From VGKU01 sp964388785 (GTDB lineage Bacteria; Patescibacteriota; Patescibacteriia; UBA9934; GWF2-40-263): a DNA stretch of 17,586 bases. Location of the stretch: positions 1 through 17,586 of the forward strand of contig CAYMBX010000020.1 of the NCBI GenBank assembly GCA_964388785.1, read 5' to 3'. The notes beneath the pieces are model-generated. The model was not told where the DNA came from. It was given only the letters and a program-made list of their open reading frames with translations, and did not search any database. The stretch's first letter is position 1, and every line of letters starts with the position of its first letter. Below, piece by piece: positions 1 through 6,727 of this stretch. The translations under genes were made by a program, and so were the position numbers.

Positions 1-27
1 GTGAATGCGCTCTCTCAAAAGTCATGA
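1..27 (+). CDS. 3' end of an upstream gene (partial)
   Basis: Frame 1 is open from the window edge and ends at the TGA at 25-27, giving a possible C-terminus VNALSQKS. That TGA overlaps the ATG at 24 as an ATGA junction. The same arrangement occurs at four other gene joins in this window (6046, 11972, 13294, 14717), so this is probably the end of a translationally coupled upstream gene. Eight codons are too few to identify it. Confidence 0.35.
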   Translation: MNALSQKS

Positions 28-629
28 GTATGAAAAAGCCGTTTGGAATAGTCTTAGGAGGACTTGTTTTGCTGGGTGCCGGATGTACTTCCGCGGAAGT
101 ACCGGAACCGATAACCATTACTTTTGACGAACCCCCTGTGACGGATACACAATCTACCTCCTGGTCTTTCCCAGGCGTGTTGCCGGATGAAGAAATTGCC
201 GGCAAACAAATTCGCATCAAAACGGAAAAAGGCGATATCGTGTTTGAACTGTTTGCCGATACCGCCCCAAAGACGGTTTCCAATTTCGTTTATTTGTCGA
301 CTGGTGGTTATTACAACGGATTGACTTTCCACCGTCGGGAGGAGGGATTCGTCATTCAAGGTGGAGACCCAAATGGAGACGGAACCGGTGGACCGGGATA
401 TGAGTTTGAAGACGAGCTTTCCGATGCACGCACCTACGAGCGCGGAATCGTTGCGATGGCGAATCGCGGACCAAACACGAACGGTTCTCAATTTTTCGTC
501 ATGCTTGGCAATGTCCCGTTGCCAAAAGCCTATACGATTTTCGGTCGTGTGATCGAAGGAATGGATGTGGTGGATCAGGTTCAAATTGGGGATGTGATGC
601 AATCGGTTTCCGTTGAAGAAAAACAATAA
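24..629 (+). CDS. Lipoprotein peptidyl-prolyl cis-trans isomerase (cyclophilin type)
   Basis: Cyclophilins catalyse cis-trans isomerisation of proline peptide bonds. Residues 4-20 form a basic then hydrophobic signal ending in the lipobox LGAGC, with Cys21 as the predicted lipidated residue, so the enzyme should be anchored on the outside of the membrane and act on exported proteins. A linker of about 40 residues follows, then one cyclophilin domain from about residue 63 to the end. It shows TFHRREEGFVIQGGDP (residues 101-116; Arg104 aligns with the catalytic arginine of the FHR motif) and NTNGSQFFV (151-159). The domain is short, as in bacterial cyclophilins. I chose the ATG at 24 because it makes an ATGA overlap with the preceding frame; the ATG at 30 is an alternative. 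The next gene starts 17 bases downstream, so the two are probably co-transcribed. Identification of the family is secure; the substrate is unknown. Confidence 0.93.
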   Translation: MSMKKPFGIVLGGLVLLGAGCTSAEVPEPITITFDEPPVTDTQSTSWSFPGVLPDEEIAGKQIRIKTEKGDIVFELFADTAPKTVSNFVYLSTGGYYNGLTFHRREEGFVIQGGDPNGDGTGGPGYEFEDELSDARTYERGIVAMANRGPNTNGSQFFVMLGNVPLPKAYTIFGRVIEGMDVVDQVQIGDVMQSVSVEEKQ

Positions 630-646
630 ACTGATAGACTGGGGGT

Positions 647-1852
647 ATGAACACCCTCATGCAACAATTCATCAAGCACAGGTGGCTTATCTTGCTGCCT
701 GTGTTTTTGGTTGCGGTTGGATTTGTCCGGGTTGCTTCTGAGTACACAGGTGACAGACAGAATCCTCAGACCTCGCCCATCACCGAAGAGTCTTATGTGG
801 TGGGGTCTGGGGATGTCGTTTATGAGAATGTTGATCGTCAGGCAGTGCCTGAACCATCCCGTGTTCCTGTTCCTCAAGAAGTGCGCGGTTTGTATTGGAC
901 GGCGGTCACCGCGGGTTCATCCTCCGGCCAGACCCTGCTCGCCTACATGAAATCAAGCGGAATCAATACCGTTGTGATTGATCTGAAAATGGATAACGGT
1001 GAACTTGCATTCATGCCGAACGATCAATCATTAGTGCAATACGCACAACAACGCCCGGCTATTTCAGATTTGGATGGACTGCTTGCTCGGCTCGCAGAAG
1101 AAGGGATCTATCGAATCGCACGGATCCCGGTGATGCGTGACGGGGCATTTGCGCTCTTGCATCCTGAGCTTGCGATGCACGCTCAGGAAGGTGGTCTCTG
1201 GCGGGACAATATTGGTTCATTATGGTTGGATCCCGCGGCGTCACAGGTCGCGGAGTATGCGATTGCACTTGCCAAAGAGGCGTACGCGCGCGGATTCGAC
1301 GAGGTGCAATTCGATTATATTCGGTTCGCGTCCGACGGAGCGGTTAGTCGGATCGTGTATCCTCTGTCTGATGGAATGGAATCCAAAGTTTCGGTTATGC
1401 AGCAATTTTTCAAACGTATAGGTGAAGCTATGCGTGCGGAGGGGATCCCGGCATCCTATGATTTATTCGGGATGACATTCTGGTCGTATAACGATTTCAA
1501 CATCGGCCAACGGCTCGTCGATATCTTGCCGTACGCAGACTGGGTTTCACCCATGGTGTATCCTTCCCATTATCCTGACGGGTTTGAAGGATTCGCGAAT
1601 CCAGCGGAAGCTCCGTACGAAATTGTGTACCGATCGCTCGAGAAGGGGACAATGCTCACGCGAGGTTTTTGGTCCGGATCAGAAGAAGGATTGCGTAGCA
1701 AATGGCGTCCGTGGCTCCAAGATTTTGATATCGGTGCCGTTTATACGTCTGATTTAATAGAAGCACAAATAAAAGCGGCTCGCGATGCGGGCGCGTCCGG
1801 ATGGATCCTTTGGAATGCGCGCAATGTGTACGAGCCTGCAAATTACCAATAG
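647..1852 (+). CDS. Secreted putative glycoside hydrolase, DUF4015 family
   Basis: The 401-residue protein has an N-terminal hydrophobic segment (about residues 12-27), acting as a signal or anchor, then a short low-complexity linker. From about residue 80 it matches the DUF4015/putative glycosyl hydrolase family (TIM-barrel type): RGLYWTAVTAG (80-90), TVVIDLKMDNGEL (108-120), FDEVQFDYIRF (217-227, with conserved Asp223 and Arg226) and DWVSPMVYPSHYP near residue 300. The family is believed to act on extracellular or cell-wall polysaccharide, but substrate and activity are not established. The start ATG is preceded by GGGGGT at 641-646 rather than a clean SD site. The gene's TAG stop (1850-1852) lies directly against the 125-base hairpin element that begins at 1854. 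Family call is firm; enzymatic role is inferred. Confidence 0.85.
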   Translation: MNTLMQQFIKHRWLILLPVFLVAVGFVRVASEYTGDRQNPQTSPITEESYVVGSGDVVYENVDRQAVPEPSRVPVPQEVRGLYWTAVTAGSSSGQTLLAYMKSSGINTVVIDLKMDNGELAFMPNDQSLVQYAQQRPAISDLDGLLARLAEEGIYRIARIPVMRDGAFALLHPELAMHAQEGGLWRDNIGSLWLDPAASQVAEYAIALAKEAYARGFDEVQFDYIRFASDGAVSRIVYPLSDGMESKVSVMQQFFKRIGEAMRAEGIPASYDLFGMTFWSYNDFNIGQRLVDILPYADWVSPMVYPSHYPDGFEGFANPAEAPYEIVYRSLEKGTMLTRGFWSGSEEGLRSKWRPWLQDFDIGAVYTSDLIEAQIKAARDAGASGWILWNARNVYEPANYQ

Positions 1853-1853
1853 A

Positions 1854-1978
1854 GACCTCTGCAAAACTCGCGATCTTTCGTCTCACGGGCACCCAGGCAT
1901 CTCTTCAACGTCCGTTTCAGGACGTTTTCAGAGAATGCCAGCCCGTTCAACGAAATCTCATCGAGTTTTGCAGAGGTC
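1854..1978 (+). repeat. Palindromic hairpin element, copy 1
   Basis: The outer arms are a perfect 17-bp inverted repeat: GACCTCTGCAAAACTCG at 1854-1870 and its complement at 1962-1978. Inside, successive segments keep pairing toward the centre: TTTCGT/ACGAAA (1876-1881 with 1950-1955), ACGGGC/GCCCGT (1885-1890 with 1941-1946), GGCAT/ATGCC (1896-1900 with 1935-1939), CTCT/AGAG (1901-1904 with 1930-1933) and AACGTCC/GGACGTT (1907-1913 with 1920-1926), closing on loop GTTTCA. The whole element is therefore one long interrupted hairpin. A diverged copy lies at 15076-15198. It starts two bases after the TAG stop of the DUF4015 gene, and its right end places AGAGGT (1972-1977) nine bases before the ATG at 1987, where it could serve as an SD site. 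It has no reading frame of its own and no U-tract, so it is not an ordinary terminator. It may be a MITE or REP-like element, or a structured RNA. Confidence 0.85.
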
Positions 1979-1986
1979 CAAAACAT

Positions 1987-2451
1987 ATGCGCACGATTCT
2001 TATTCTCCTTGTTCTTGTCTTATCCGGTGCACTTTTGTACCAATCGTTTTTTCGCACCACCGAACCCACCCCTGCCCCTCAAGAACAACCGAATGAACCA
2101 ATAGAAACGAAAGTGGTTTCCGATAATGGAGAGATATTGCTCATCGAATATCCGAAAAAGAACGATAAGATCAGTTCACCACTCGTTATTAAAGGTTATG
2201 CGCGCGGTTCCTGGTATTTTGAAGCATCATTCCCGATCGTTTTGACTAATTGGGATGGTTTGATAATCGCCCAGGGATACGCGCAAGCTCAGGACGATTG
2301 GATGACGCAGAGTTACGTCCCGTTTGAAGGGACACTCACCTTTGAAAAACCTGATTACGGAGAAAACGGTTTCTTGATCCTGCAAAAAGACAACCCGTCG
2401 GGTCTTCCGGAAAACGACGATGCCGTTGAAATCCCAGTTTTATTTGAGTAA
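1987..2451 (+). CDS. Membrane-anchored Gmad2 (immunoglobulin-like spore-germination-type) domain protein
   Basis: The 154-residue protein begins with an uncleaved-looking hydrophobic segment (residues 3-21), followed by a Pro/Glu/Gln-rich linker to about residue 45. The rest resembles the Gmad2 domain, a beta-sandwich first described in sporulation and germination proteins and common in CPR exported proteins. The visible signature is LIEYPKKNDKISSPLVIKGYARGSWYFE split around residues 50-78 (YPKKND, SPLVIKGYARGSW), then GYAQAQDDWMT and FEGTLTFEKP. I start it at the ATG at 1987, since an in-frame extension upstream would read through the hairpin element. The next gene starts 5 bases after its stop, suggesting one operon. 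It probably works outside the cytoplasmic membrane as a binding or structural domain; no enzymatic residues are visible. Confidence 0.8.
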   Translation: MRTILILLVLVLSGALLYQSFFRTTEPTPAPQEQPNEPIETKVVSDNGEILLIEYPKKNDKISSPLVIKGYARGSWYFEASFPIVLTNWDGLIIAQGYAQAQDDWMTQSYVPFEGTLTFEKPDYGENGFLILQKDNPSGLPENDDAVEIPVLFE

Positions 2452-2456
2452 AAATT

Positions 2457-3623
2457 ATGCAAAAGAAAAACGGTGAACCGACACCACAGAACGAGAGAGA
2501 AAGAGAGCGAGCATTACCACAGAAGGGAGAGAGGCCGGTTGAATTCGATCAAGAAATTCCGCGAGTTGACACTCGTCAATATAAAGGTGACGACCAAGAA
2601 CAAATTGAACGATTGCGTACACGTCTTCAGGATGCTTCCGGAAATGATTCGACCTCATCAACTCCGGCGGAATTGTATGGAGATTTTGTGGCGGAAAAAA
2701 CACCGGAAGGGAAGATTGTGCTCGCACCCGAAACACAGACGCATATGGAAGAAGCGGCAACACAATTTCGCCGTGAAGCGAAGTTCATGACTAATACGTT
2801 TATCGGGGAGGCGATTGCCGCGGAATATGATATCCGCACGAGAAATTTCAGTACGCAAACGCGAATCGCAAAACTTGCCGACGGAAGAAAAGTGTTTCTT
2901 GTTTACAGTCACAAAGGTTCGGTTGTCCATCGTTTTCTTGACGGGCTGATGAAGTGGGCGTCGGGACTGCGGATGAAAAAAGTTTCACGGAGCCGTTGGA
3001 AACAGACTTTTGAAAGGAAAAGCAATATTCCGGTGATTGAAAATCAGGATCCGGATACGGTTGTCATGCCGTATCTTCCGAATGTCAACGGCTATGACTT
3101 GTTTGCGCAGAACGCAGAGATCGAGGATTTCGGAGAGTGTACATGGGCGAAGGAAACGGATTTAGATGCGAAGTTGGAACTTTCCCAGCGCATTGTCGAT
3201 GAGGTCGCCCGTATACATGAAAAAGGACAAGCGTGGGGTGAACTGATCTTGCCGAACATCATTTTCACAAAAGAGAAACGACCGGTCATCTGCGATCCAG
3301 AGGTGCAGTTCAAGAAAGGCGTGCCGTTAGTTGAGGCACAGGCACAAGATTTAAAAGATTTGTGCCTGTCGATTTCTGGCGCGCTTGCTCGAGCACATGA
3401 TCAGAGAGATCCTCAGTTGGTGGTTCAAGCGATTCTGGGACGTTATCCAAATAAAGGGGTCGTTGAGGCATTAAAAAAGATGGCGAAAAAGAAGCGATCG
3501 TGGCTTCAGAATCTCACGTTTGGGTATGAGCAAGTACGTTGTGGAGTGTCCAATAAGGCCTTCTATGATTCGGTGTTGGAGGCGATACGGACTGACGAGA
3601 CAGTTGTGGAGAGTGTGGAATAG
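2457..3623 (+). CDS. Protein-kinase-fold protein, probably catalytically degenerate
   Basis: The 388-residue protein has a hydrophilic, charged N-terminus (about 1-75), then a region that reads like a Bud32/WaaP/APH-type small kinase lobe pair. The catalytic-loop-like stretch is RIHEKGQAWGELILPNII (252-269) and the metal-loop-like stretch is PVICDPEVQF (276-285), followed by AQDLKDLCLSISGAL (296-310), which fits the helix after the activation segment. In active relatives the first motif is HxxGxxHGDxxxxN and the second DFG or DFE. Here the catalytic His-Gly-Asp is Trp-Gly-Glu (260-262), while Asn267 and Asp280 are kept. That suggests loss or change of phosphotransfer. I see no signal peptide or membrane segment. 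It sits 5 bases after the Gmad2 gene without a visible SD. The fold is inferred from motifs only, so function is uncertain. Confidence 0.62.
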   Translation: MQKKNGEPTPQNERERERALPQKGERPVEFDQEIPRVDTRQYKGDDQEQIERLRTRLQDASGNDSTSSTPAELYGDFVAEKTPEGKIVLAPETQTHMEEAATQFRREAKFMTNTFIGEAIAAEYDIRTRNFSTQTRIAKLADGRKVFLVYSHKGSVVHRFLDGLMKWASGLRMKKVSRSRWKQTFERKSNIPVIENQDPDTVVMPYLPNVNGYDLFAQNAEIEDFGECTWAKETDLDAKLELSQRIVDEVARIHEKGQAWGELILPNIIFTKEKRPVICDPEVQFKKGVPLVEAQAQDLKDLCLSISGALARAHDQRDPQLVVQAILGRYPNKGVVEALKKMAKKKRSWLQNLTFGYEQVRCGVSNKAFYDSVLEAIRTDETVVESVE

Positions 3624-3655
3624 AAAAAATAGGAATAGTGTTGTTGGACCCGGGC

Positions 3656-3731
3656 TGGTGGACCCGACGAGAATCGAACTCGTGAGTACCGGTGTCAAGA
3701 CGGTCGAGGTTACCATTACCTCCACGGGCTC
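3656..3731 (-). tRNA. tRNA-like gene with encoded CCA; identity unresolved (anticodon TGA by position)
   Basis: Read on the minus strand this is 76 bases long and ends in an encoded CCA (3656-3658) after discriminator A. The T arm is excellent (ACGAG, loop TTCGATT, CTCGT), and the D arm is GAGG/CCTC with a GG-containing loop. The acceptor GAGCCCG/CGGGTCC has an A2-C71 mismatch and a G3-U70 wobble. The anticodon stem ACCGT/CCGGT pairs four of five, with a T31-C39 mismatch, around loop CTTGACA. By position the anticodon is TGA (serine, UCA), but the variable loop is only four bases (ACTC), whereas bacterial tRNA-Ser has a long variable arm. Sliding one base gives a TTGACAC loop and GAC (valine), at the cost of a broken stem. 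It may be a real but divergent tRNA or a decaying copy. Confidence 0.6.
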
Positions 3732-3752
3732 ATCCATATGCCCGGATAAAAC

Positions 3753-3785
3753 AAAAAGAACCGCCCATTTACAAGGGAGGTTCTT
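3753..3785 (-). terminator. Rho-independent terminator (minus strand)
   Basis: On the minus strand, AAGAACCTCCC (3785-3775) and GGGCGGTTCTT (3766-3756) form an 11-bp stem with one mismatch around an eight-base loop, followed by a U-run from the A-tract at 3753-3757. It lies downstream of the DUF5667 gene (stop at 3860) and upstream of the tRNA-like gene, so it would separate those transcripts. A weaker AT-rich hairpin, ATGAAAA/TTTTCAT at 3843-3860, lies right at the end of the DUF5667 gene. Confidence 0.7.
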
Positions 3786-3859
3786 AATGTGACACCGGTA
3801 GTATTAAGGAAGTAAATCCTCAACCGTTATTGGCATTTAATCATGAAAAGATTTTTTCA

Positions 3860-4969
3860 TCAAGGTCGACGATTTTGTGTTTGTCCACGATTGGATTCCA
3901 TCATTTTTTGGATCCGTTCCGCGCGGAGACGTCTTGCTTCACGCAAGTCCTCGTTTTCTTCGGACTCAGTTTCCGTCTCAATCTCCGTTGAAGGCTCATC
4001 TGTATTTTGAAGGCTTGCGTTGAGCCGACGGCGAAGTTCCGGATTTTCTTTGATACGTTCGAGCAAGGCCGCAGCCGCTTCGTCTCCCGCCGCCGCCTTT
4101 TCAAATAAGGTATCAAGCGTCATCCCGAACTCTTCTTCAAATCGAGACCGTTTTGCTTGCTGTTCCTCCATAGCTTTCCGCAACGCCTCTTCCCGGCGTT
4201 CTTTAAGTGCCTCCAGCTCCGCTCGTGCTTCCGTATCTCCGGATTGTGCGGCTTCGACCAGTTCTTTGAACGTTTGGGCTTGCTCTCTCACTTCTTGTGC
4301 GTGTGTTTCTATGCGCGTTCGAATTTCGCTGAGCTGTTCGCGTACGCGCTCCGGGATTTGTTCGTTTGCGATCGCATTTGCTAATCGGCGATGCTCTTCC
4401 ACCATCTGTTCGCGGAGTTGCAACACACGTCTTTGTGTCTCCTCGTCAACGTCTTGTTCGATGCGATCCATGATCCGTCGCTGTCGTTCAAATTGTGCGG
4501 CTTGGTTATGCAGCAAACGTTCCGCGTTGCTCGCACTGTCTTCCAGTGCTTTGGCCTGTTGTATGCGCATGCGTTCAAGCCAGGCTTTGGCTTTTTCCAA
4601 ATGGTCGTACGCCTGCGCGCGAGCACGTTCATCTTGCGCAGTTTCAAACGCACGCTGCGCCAGCAAGAGCCGTTCCTCGGCATATTTTAATGCTTTTTCC
4701 GTCTTTTCACTCGCGTCGAATGTCAGCGCGACCGAAACGCGTTCGCGAAGTCCGCGCCAGAATAAGCGGAAACGTGAAGGATTTTCTTCCGGCGTTTCTA
4801 TTTCAATGCCGTCATAGGTTGGATCCGCCTCTTGGGACAGAGAAACTAACGTGTCAACTTCCGCGAGATCAGCGGTCGTTGTGTCATCCGTCTGCGCAAA
4901 TGCAGCGGATCCTCCCAAGAACGTCATGGCGGTGATGAGCGGGAGTATGTAGAATAAACGTATCATCAT
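3860..4969 (-). CDS. Secreted coiled-coil protein, DUF5667-like
   Basis: The 369-residue protein has a clear signal peptide (MMIRLFYILPLITAM..., ending near SAAFA/QT at about residue 25). The segment WRGLRERVSVALTFDASEKT (roughly residues 70-90), then KYAEERLLLAQ, is the DUF5667 signature seen in CPR and actinobacterial exported proteins. The remainder is almost entirely charged helix rich in Glu, Arg, Gln and Ala, predicted as long coiled coil, with an acidic low-complexity stretch near TEIETETESEENEDL before the C-terminus. The open frame extends upstream to 5254, but I start at the Met-Met pair at 4969: the signal peptide begins there and the extension would run antisense through another gene. 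No SD is visible. It is divergent from the gene at 4997, with only 27 bases between the starts. Probable cell-surface structural or stress protein; no enzymatic motif. Confidence 0.8.
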   Translation of the reverse strand: MMIRLFYILPLITAMTFLGGSAAFAQTDDTTTADLAEVDTLVSLSQEADPTYDGIEIETPEENPSRFRLFWRGLRERVSVALTFDASEKTEKALKYAEERLLLAQRAFETAQDERARAQAYDHLEKAKAWLERMRIQQAKALEDSASNAERLLHNQAAQFERQRRIMDRIEQDVDEETQRRVLQLREQMVEEHRRLANAIANEQIPERVREQLSEIRTRIETHAQEVREQAQTFKELVEAAQSGDTEARAELEALKERREEALRKAMEEQQAKRSRFEEEFGMTLDTLFEKAAAGDEAAAALLERIKENPELRRRLNASLQNTDEPSTEIETETESEENEDLREARRLRAERIQKMMESNRGQTQNRRP

Positions 4970-4996
4970 ATGGTTAAATAATAACATGAATAGTTG

Positions 4997-5272
4997 ATGG
5001 ATAATATGCAAACACTTGAAGAACGAGTCGAAAAAATCGAAGAGCGTAATGTGCGCGTGGAATCCGACAAGGCGTGGGAAACCAGTTGGACGCGTCGCGC
5101 GTTGCTCGCGTTCTTTACCTATCTTGCGATCGGGATTTATCTGTGGGCGATCGACATTCCGCGACCGTGGCTTAATTCGATCGTGCCATCGGTGGGATTC
5201 ATGATTTCCACACTCACCATGCCGTGGTTCAAACGTAAATGGATCGATCGGCAACTTCTAAAAAGACGGTGA
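4997..5272 (+). CDS. Small two-helix membrane protein, unknown function
   Basis: The 91-residue protein starts with a short charged helix of coiled-coil character (QTLEERVEKIEERNVRVE, residues 5-22), then WTRRALLAFFTYLAIGIYLW forming a first membrane span at about 31-51 and NSIVPSVGFMISTLTM forming a second at about 60-75. The C-terminus is basic (KRKWIDRQLLKRR), which suggests it faces the cytoplasm. I chose the ATG at 4997; a TTG at 4994 and an ATG at 5006 are also in frame, and no SD separates them. Its last 15 bases overlap the convergent zinc-knuckle gene. I do not recognise a named family. Confidence 0.7.
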   Translation: MDNMQTLEERVEKIEERNVRVESDKAWETSWTRRALLAFFTYLAIGIYLWAIDIPRPWLNSIVPSVGFMISTLTMPWFKRKWIDRQLLKRR

Positions 5273-5425
5273 ACCTTTCTGTTTCTTACGTTTGCGGTTC
5301 CATCCGGCGGAAAACGGACGTCCGGGGATGGGGATCCCTCCGCCCGCGTGCCCTAATTTGCACCGTCGCGTTGGGCCGGTTATGCTTCGGCAAAATGGAC
5401 AGGTTGTTTTTCCGACTTTCTTCAT
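5258..5425 (-). CDS. 55-residue zinc-knuckle-like protein
   Basis: On the minus strand an ATG at 5425 opens a 55-residue frame closing with TAG at 5258-5260. It begins MKKVGKTTCPFCRSITGP and contains Cys9-X2-Cys12, then Cys22-X3-His26 (CKLGH), a plausible single-zinc CCCH site. After that comes a Gly/Pro turn region and a strongly basic tail with three Lys-Arg clusters (WNRKRKKQK), as expected for a nucleic-acid or ribosome-associated protein. Without it, 5273-5470 would be an empty gap. The frame overlaps the convergent membrane-protein gene by 15 bases. No SD is seen, which is usual for most genes here. No family name is recognised; the zinc-site pattern and basic tail are the support. Confidence 0.6.
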   Translation of the reverse strand: MKKVGKTTCPFCRSITGPTRRCKLGHAGGGIPIPGRPFSAGWNRKRKKQKGSPSF

Positions 5426-5470
5426 AATACTACTCATTTCAGTGCATCACAGTCGATTTCTTTTGTCTAT

Positions 5471-6049
5471 ATGATTCAAGGTTTGAAATCCATTCGCTCC
5501 GTCACATGGCAAGAGGTGTTTGCTGTTTGGAAAACGCATGAGGGTGCGGATCCGGTGTGGCAGGAATTCGCCCGACGCGAAAAAGGATGGGAAACGTGGG
5601 AACAATGGCGATCCTATCAAGCTGCGCATTTCGACGCCGCCGAACGTGAGTGGATGTTGTATGAAATCGAGCAACCCGATGAGATTGTTCCTGCATTTCG
5701 CATGGGGCCGTTTCATGGTTGGCAGAAACGGTACGAAGAGAAAAATGTGCATACATTTCAAGAGTTGGTCCGTGACCACCATGACTGGGTTGCAAGCAAC
5801 TCCGGCGTTCAATCCCGCATGCGACAATTTCCGCGACGCACACAGTTCATTGGGATGTATTTGGAAAATGAAGACGTCGTTGTTTTATATGAAGGCCATC
5901 ATCGGGCGGCGGCGATCGCCCTTGCTGTGGCACAGAGAAAACCGATCGTTTTTGAAACGAATCCAACGATCGCTTTGACAACGATTCGTGGGAATGCGCA
6001 AGCATTATTGGACCGGTTATTAAAAGAAAAAAATGAGAACCCGCTATGA
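5471..6049 (+). CDS. Unknown protein with a ParB-like GHHR motif
   Basis: The 192-residue soluble protein is rich in Trp, Glu and Arg in its first half (for example REKGWETWEQWRSY, about residues 36-49). It carries LYEGHHRAAAIALA at about residues 138-151. That segment resembles the (D/E)GHHRxxAA motif of ParB/Srx-fold nucleases and ATPases, such as sulfiredoxin and ParB N-terminal domains, preceded by strand-like FIGMYLENEDVVVLY. No helix-turn-helix partner domain is present, and the protein is shorter than ParB. It overlaps the following hydrolase gene by four bases (ATGA at 6046), so the two are probably translated together. No SD is visible. The fold assignment rests on one motif; the function is unknown. 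Confidence 0.65.
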   Translation: MIQGLKSIRSVTWQEVFAVWKTHEGADPVWQEFARREKGWETWEQWRSYQAAHFDAAEREWMLYEIEQPDEIVPAFRMGPFHGWQKRYEEKNVHTFQELVRDHHDWVASNSGVQSRMRQFPRRTQFIGMYLENEDVVVLYEGHHRAAAIALAVAQRKPIVFETNPTIALTTIRGNAQALLDRLLKEKNENPL

Positions 6050-6693
6050 AAAAACGTGTGGCATTGCTCACGACAGACGGCATCGAGGTTGTTGGTGACT
6101 ATCGAAACACCGGCCAGAAACACATCGCCATTCTGCTGCACATGATGCCGGCCACAAAAGAAAGTTGGGAGACGTTTGCCGAACGTCTGCTTGAGGTGGG
6201 GTATGCGTCGCTTGCAATTGACGAGCGCGGACACGGGGAGAGTACGATGGGAGGAACCTTGAATTACAAGGAGTTTACGGATGCACAGCAACAAGCGAAA
6301 CGTCTTGATGTGGACGCGGCGATTTCGTTTGCGAAGCAAAAAGGATTTCCCGAAGGAAAAATGGTGATTGTGGGCGCTTCCATCGGCGCGAATTTAGCCA
6401 TTCAAGCTTTGGTCGATCATCAAGAAATTGATCTGGCGATCGCGTTGTCACCGGGCCTCAATTACCACGGTGTGAAAACCGAATCGCTCATTTGCCAATT
6501 TCACAACGGGCAACGTGCGATTCTTGTGGCAAGTGACGATGATCCAGAATCGTTTGCAAGCATCCAGACGTTACATTTGGCCAATCCGACGCAAACCCTT
6601 CTCATGAATCGTTCGGGAATTGGACACGGAACCACCATGCTCGAGAAAGATCCTGCGTTGGTTGACGAACTTATTTCTCATCTGGTATTGTAG
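6046..6693 (+). CDS. Alpha/beta hydrolase (serine esterase/lipase-like)
   Basis: The 215-residue protein has the usual order of an alpha/beta hydrolase. The oxyanion-side strand is HIAILLHMMPATKESW (residues 26-41), followed by LAIDERGHGES (56-66). The nucleophile elbow is GASIGAN (110-116; Ser112). The acid is probably one of Asp164-166 in LVASDDDPE, and the catalytic histidine is His194 in GIGHGT. No signal peptide is seen, so it is likely cytoplasmic. The length is normal for the small dienelactone-hydrolase/esterase type without a large lid. It is translationally coupled to the ParB-like gene upstream. The substrate cannot be read from sequence. Its 3' end also contains the promoter of the next gene. 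Confidence 0.87.
   Translation: MKKRVALLTTDGIEVVGDYRNTGQKHIAILLHMMPATKESWETFAERLLEVGYASLAIDERGHGESTMGGTLNYKEFTDAQQQAKRLDVDAAISFAKQKGFPEGKMVIVGASIGANLAIQALVDHQEIDLAIALSPGLNYHGVKTESLICQFHNGQRAILVASDDDPESFASIQTLHLANPTQTLLMNRSGIGHGTTMLEKDPALVDELISHLVL
6662..6691 (+). promoter_or_regulatory. Sigma70-type promoter of hpt
   Basis: TTGACG (6662-6667) and TATTGT (6686-6691) are separated by 18 bases, inside the last codons of the hydrolase gene. Five of six and four of six consensus positions match. This would give hpt its own transcript with a short leader containing the GGAGGAGG site at 6715-6722. Confidence 0.5.
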
Positions 6694-6727
6694 CGACCTC
6701 TTTGTCTCGAAGTTGGAGGAGGATGCG

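Noticed and set aside
1854..1978. Integron attC site or CRISPR repeat
   Set aside because: No GTTRRRY/RYYYAAC core sites at the ends, no integrase, no spaced identical repeats; only two copies 13 kb apart.
1801..1986. Upstream in-frame extension of the Gmad2 gene
   Set aside because: It would translate the end of the DUF4015 gene in another frame and the whole hairpin element before an evident membrane anchor.
3656..3860. tmRNA 3' end
   Set aside because: The minus-strand RNA folds as a complete 76-base tRNA with D and anticodon arms; there is no tag-peptide frame and a terminator lies just upstream.
4020..4817. 265-residue plus-strand frame of almost only Ser, Arg, Ala and Cys
   Set aside because: It is the reverse complement of the Glu/Arg/Gln-rich coiled-coil gene; such composition arises mechanically from that template.
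4970..5254. N-terminal extension of the DUF5667 gene to 5254
   Set aside because: The extension precedes a complete signal peptide and runs antisense through the small membrane-protein gene; the start at 4969 is more credible.
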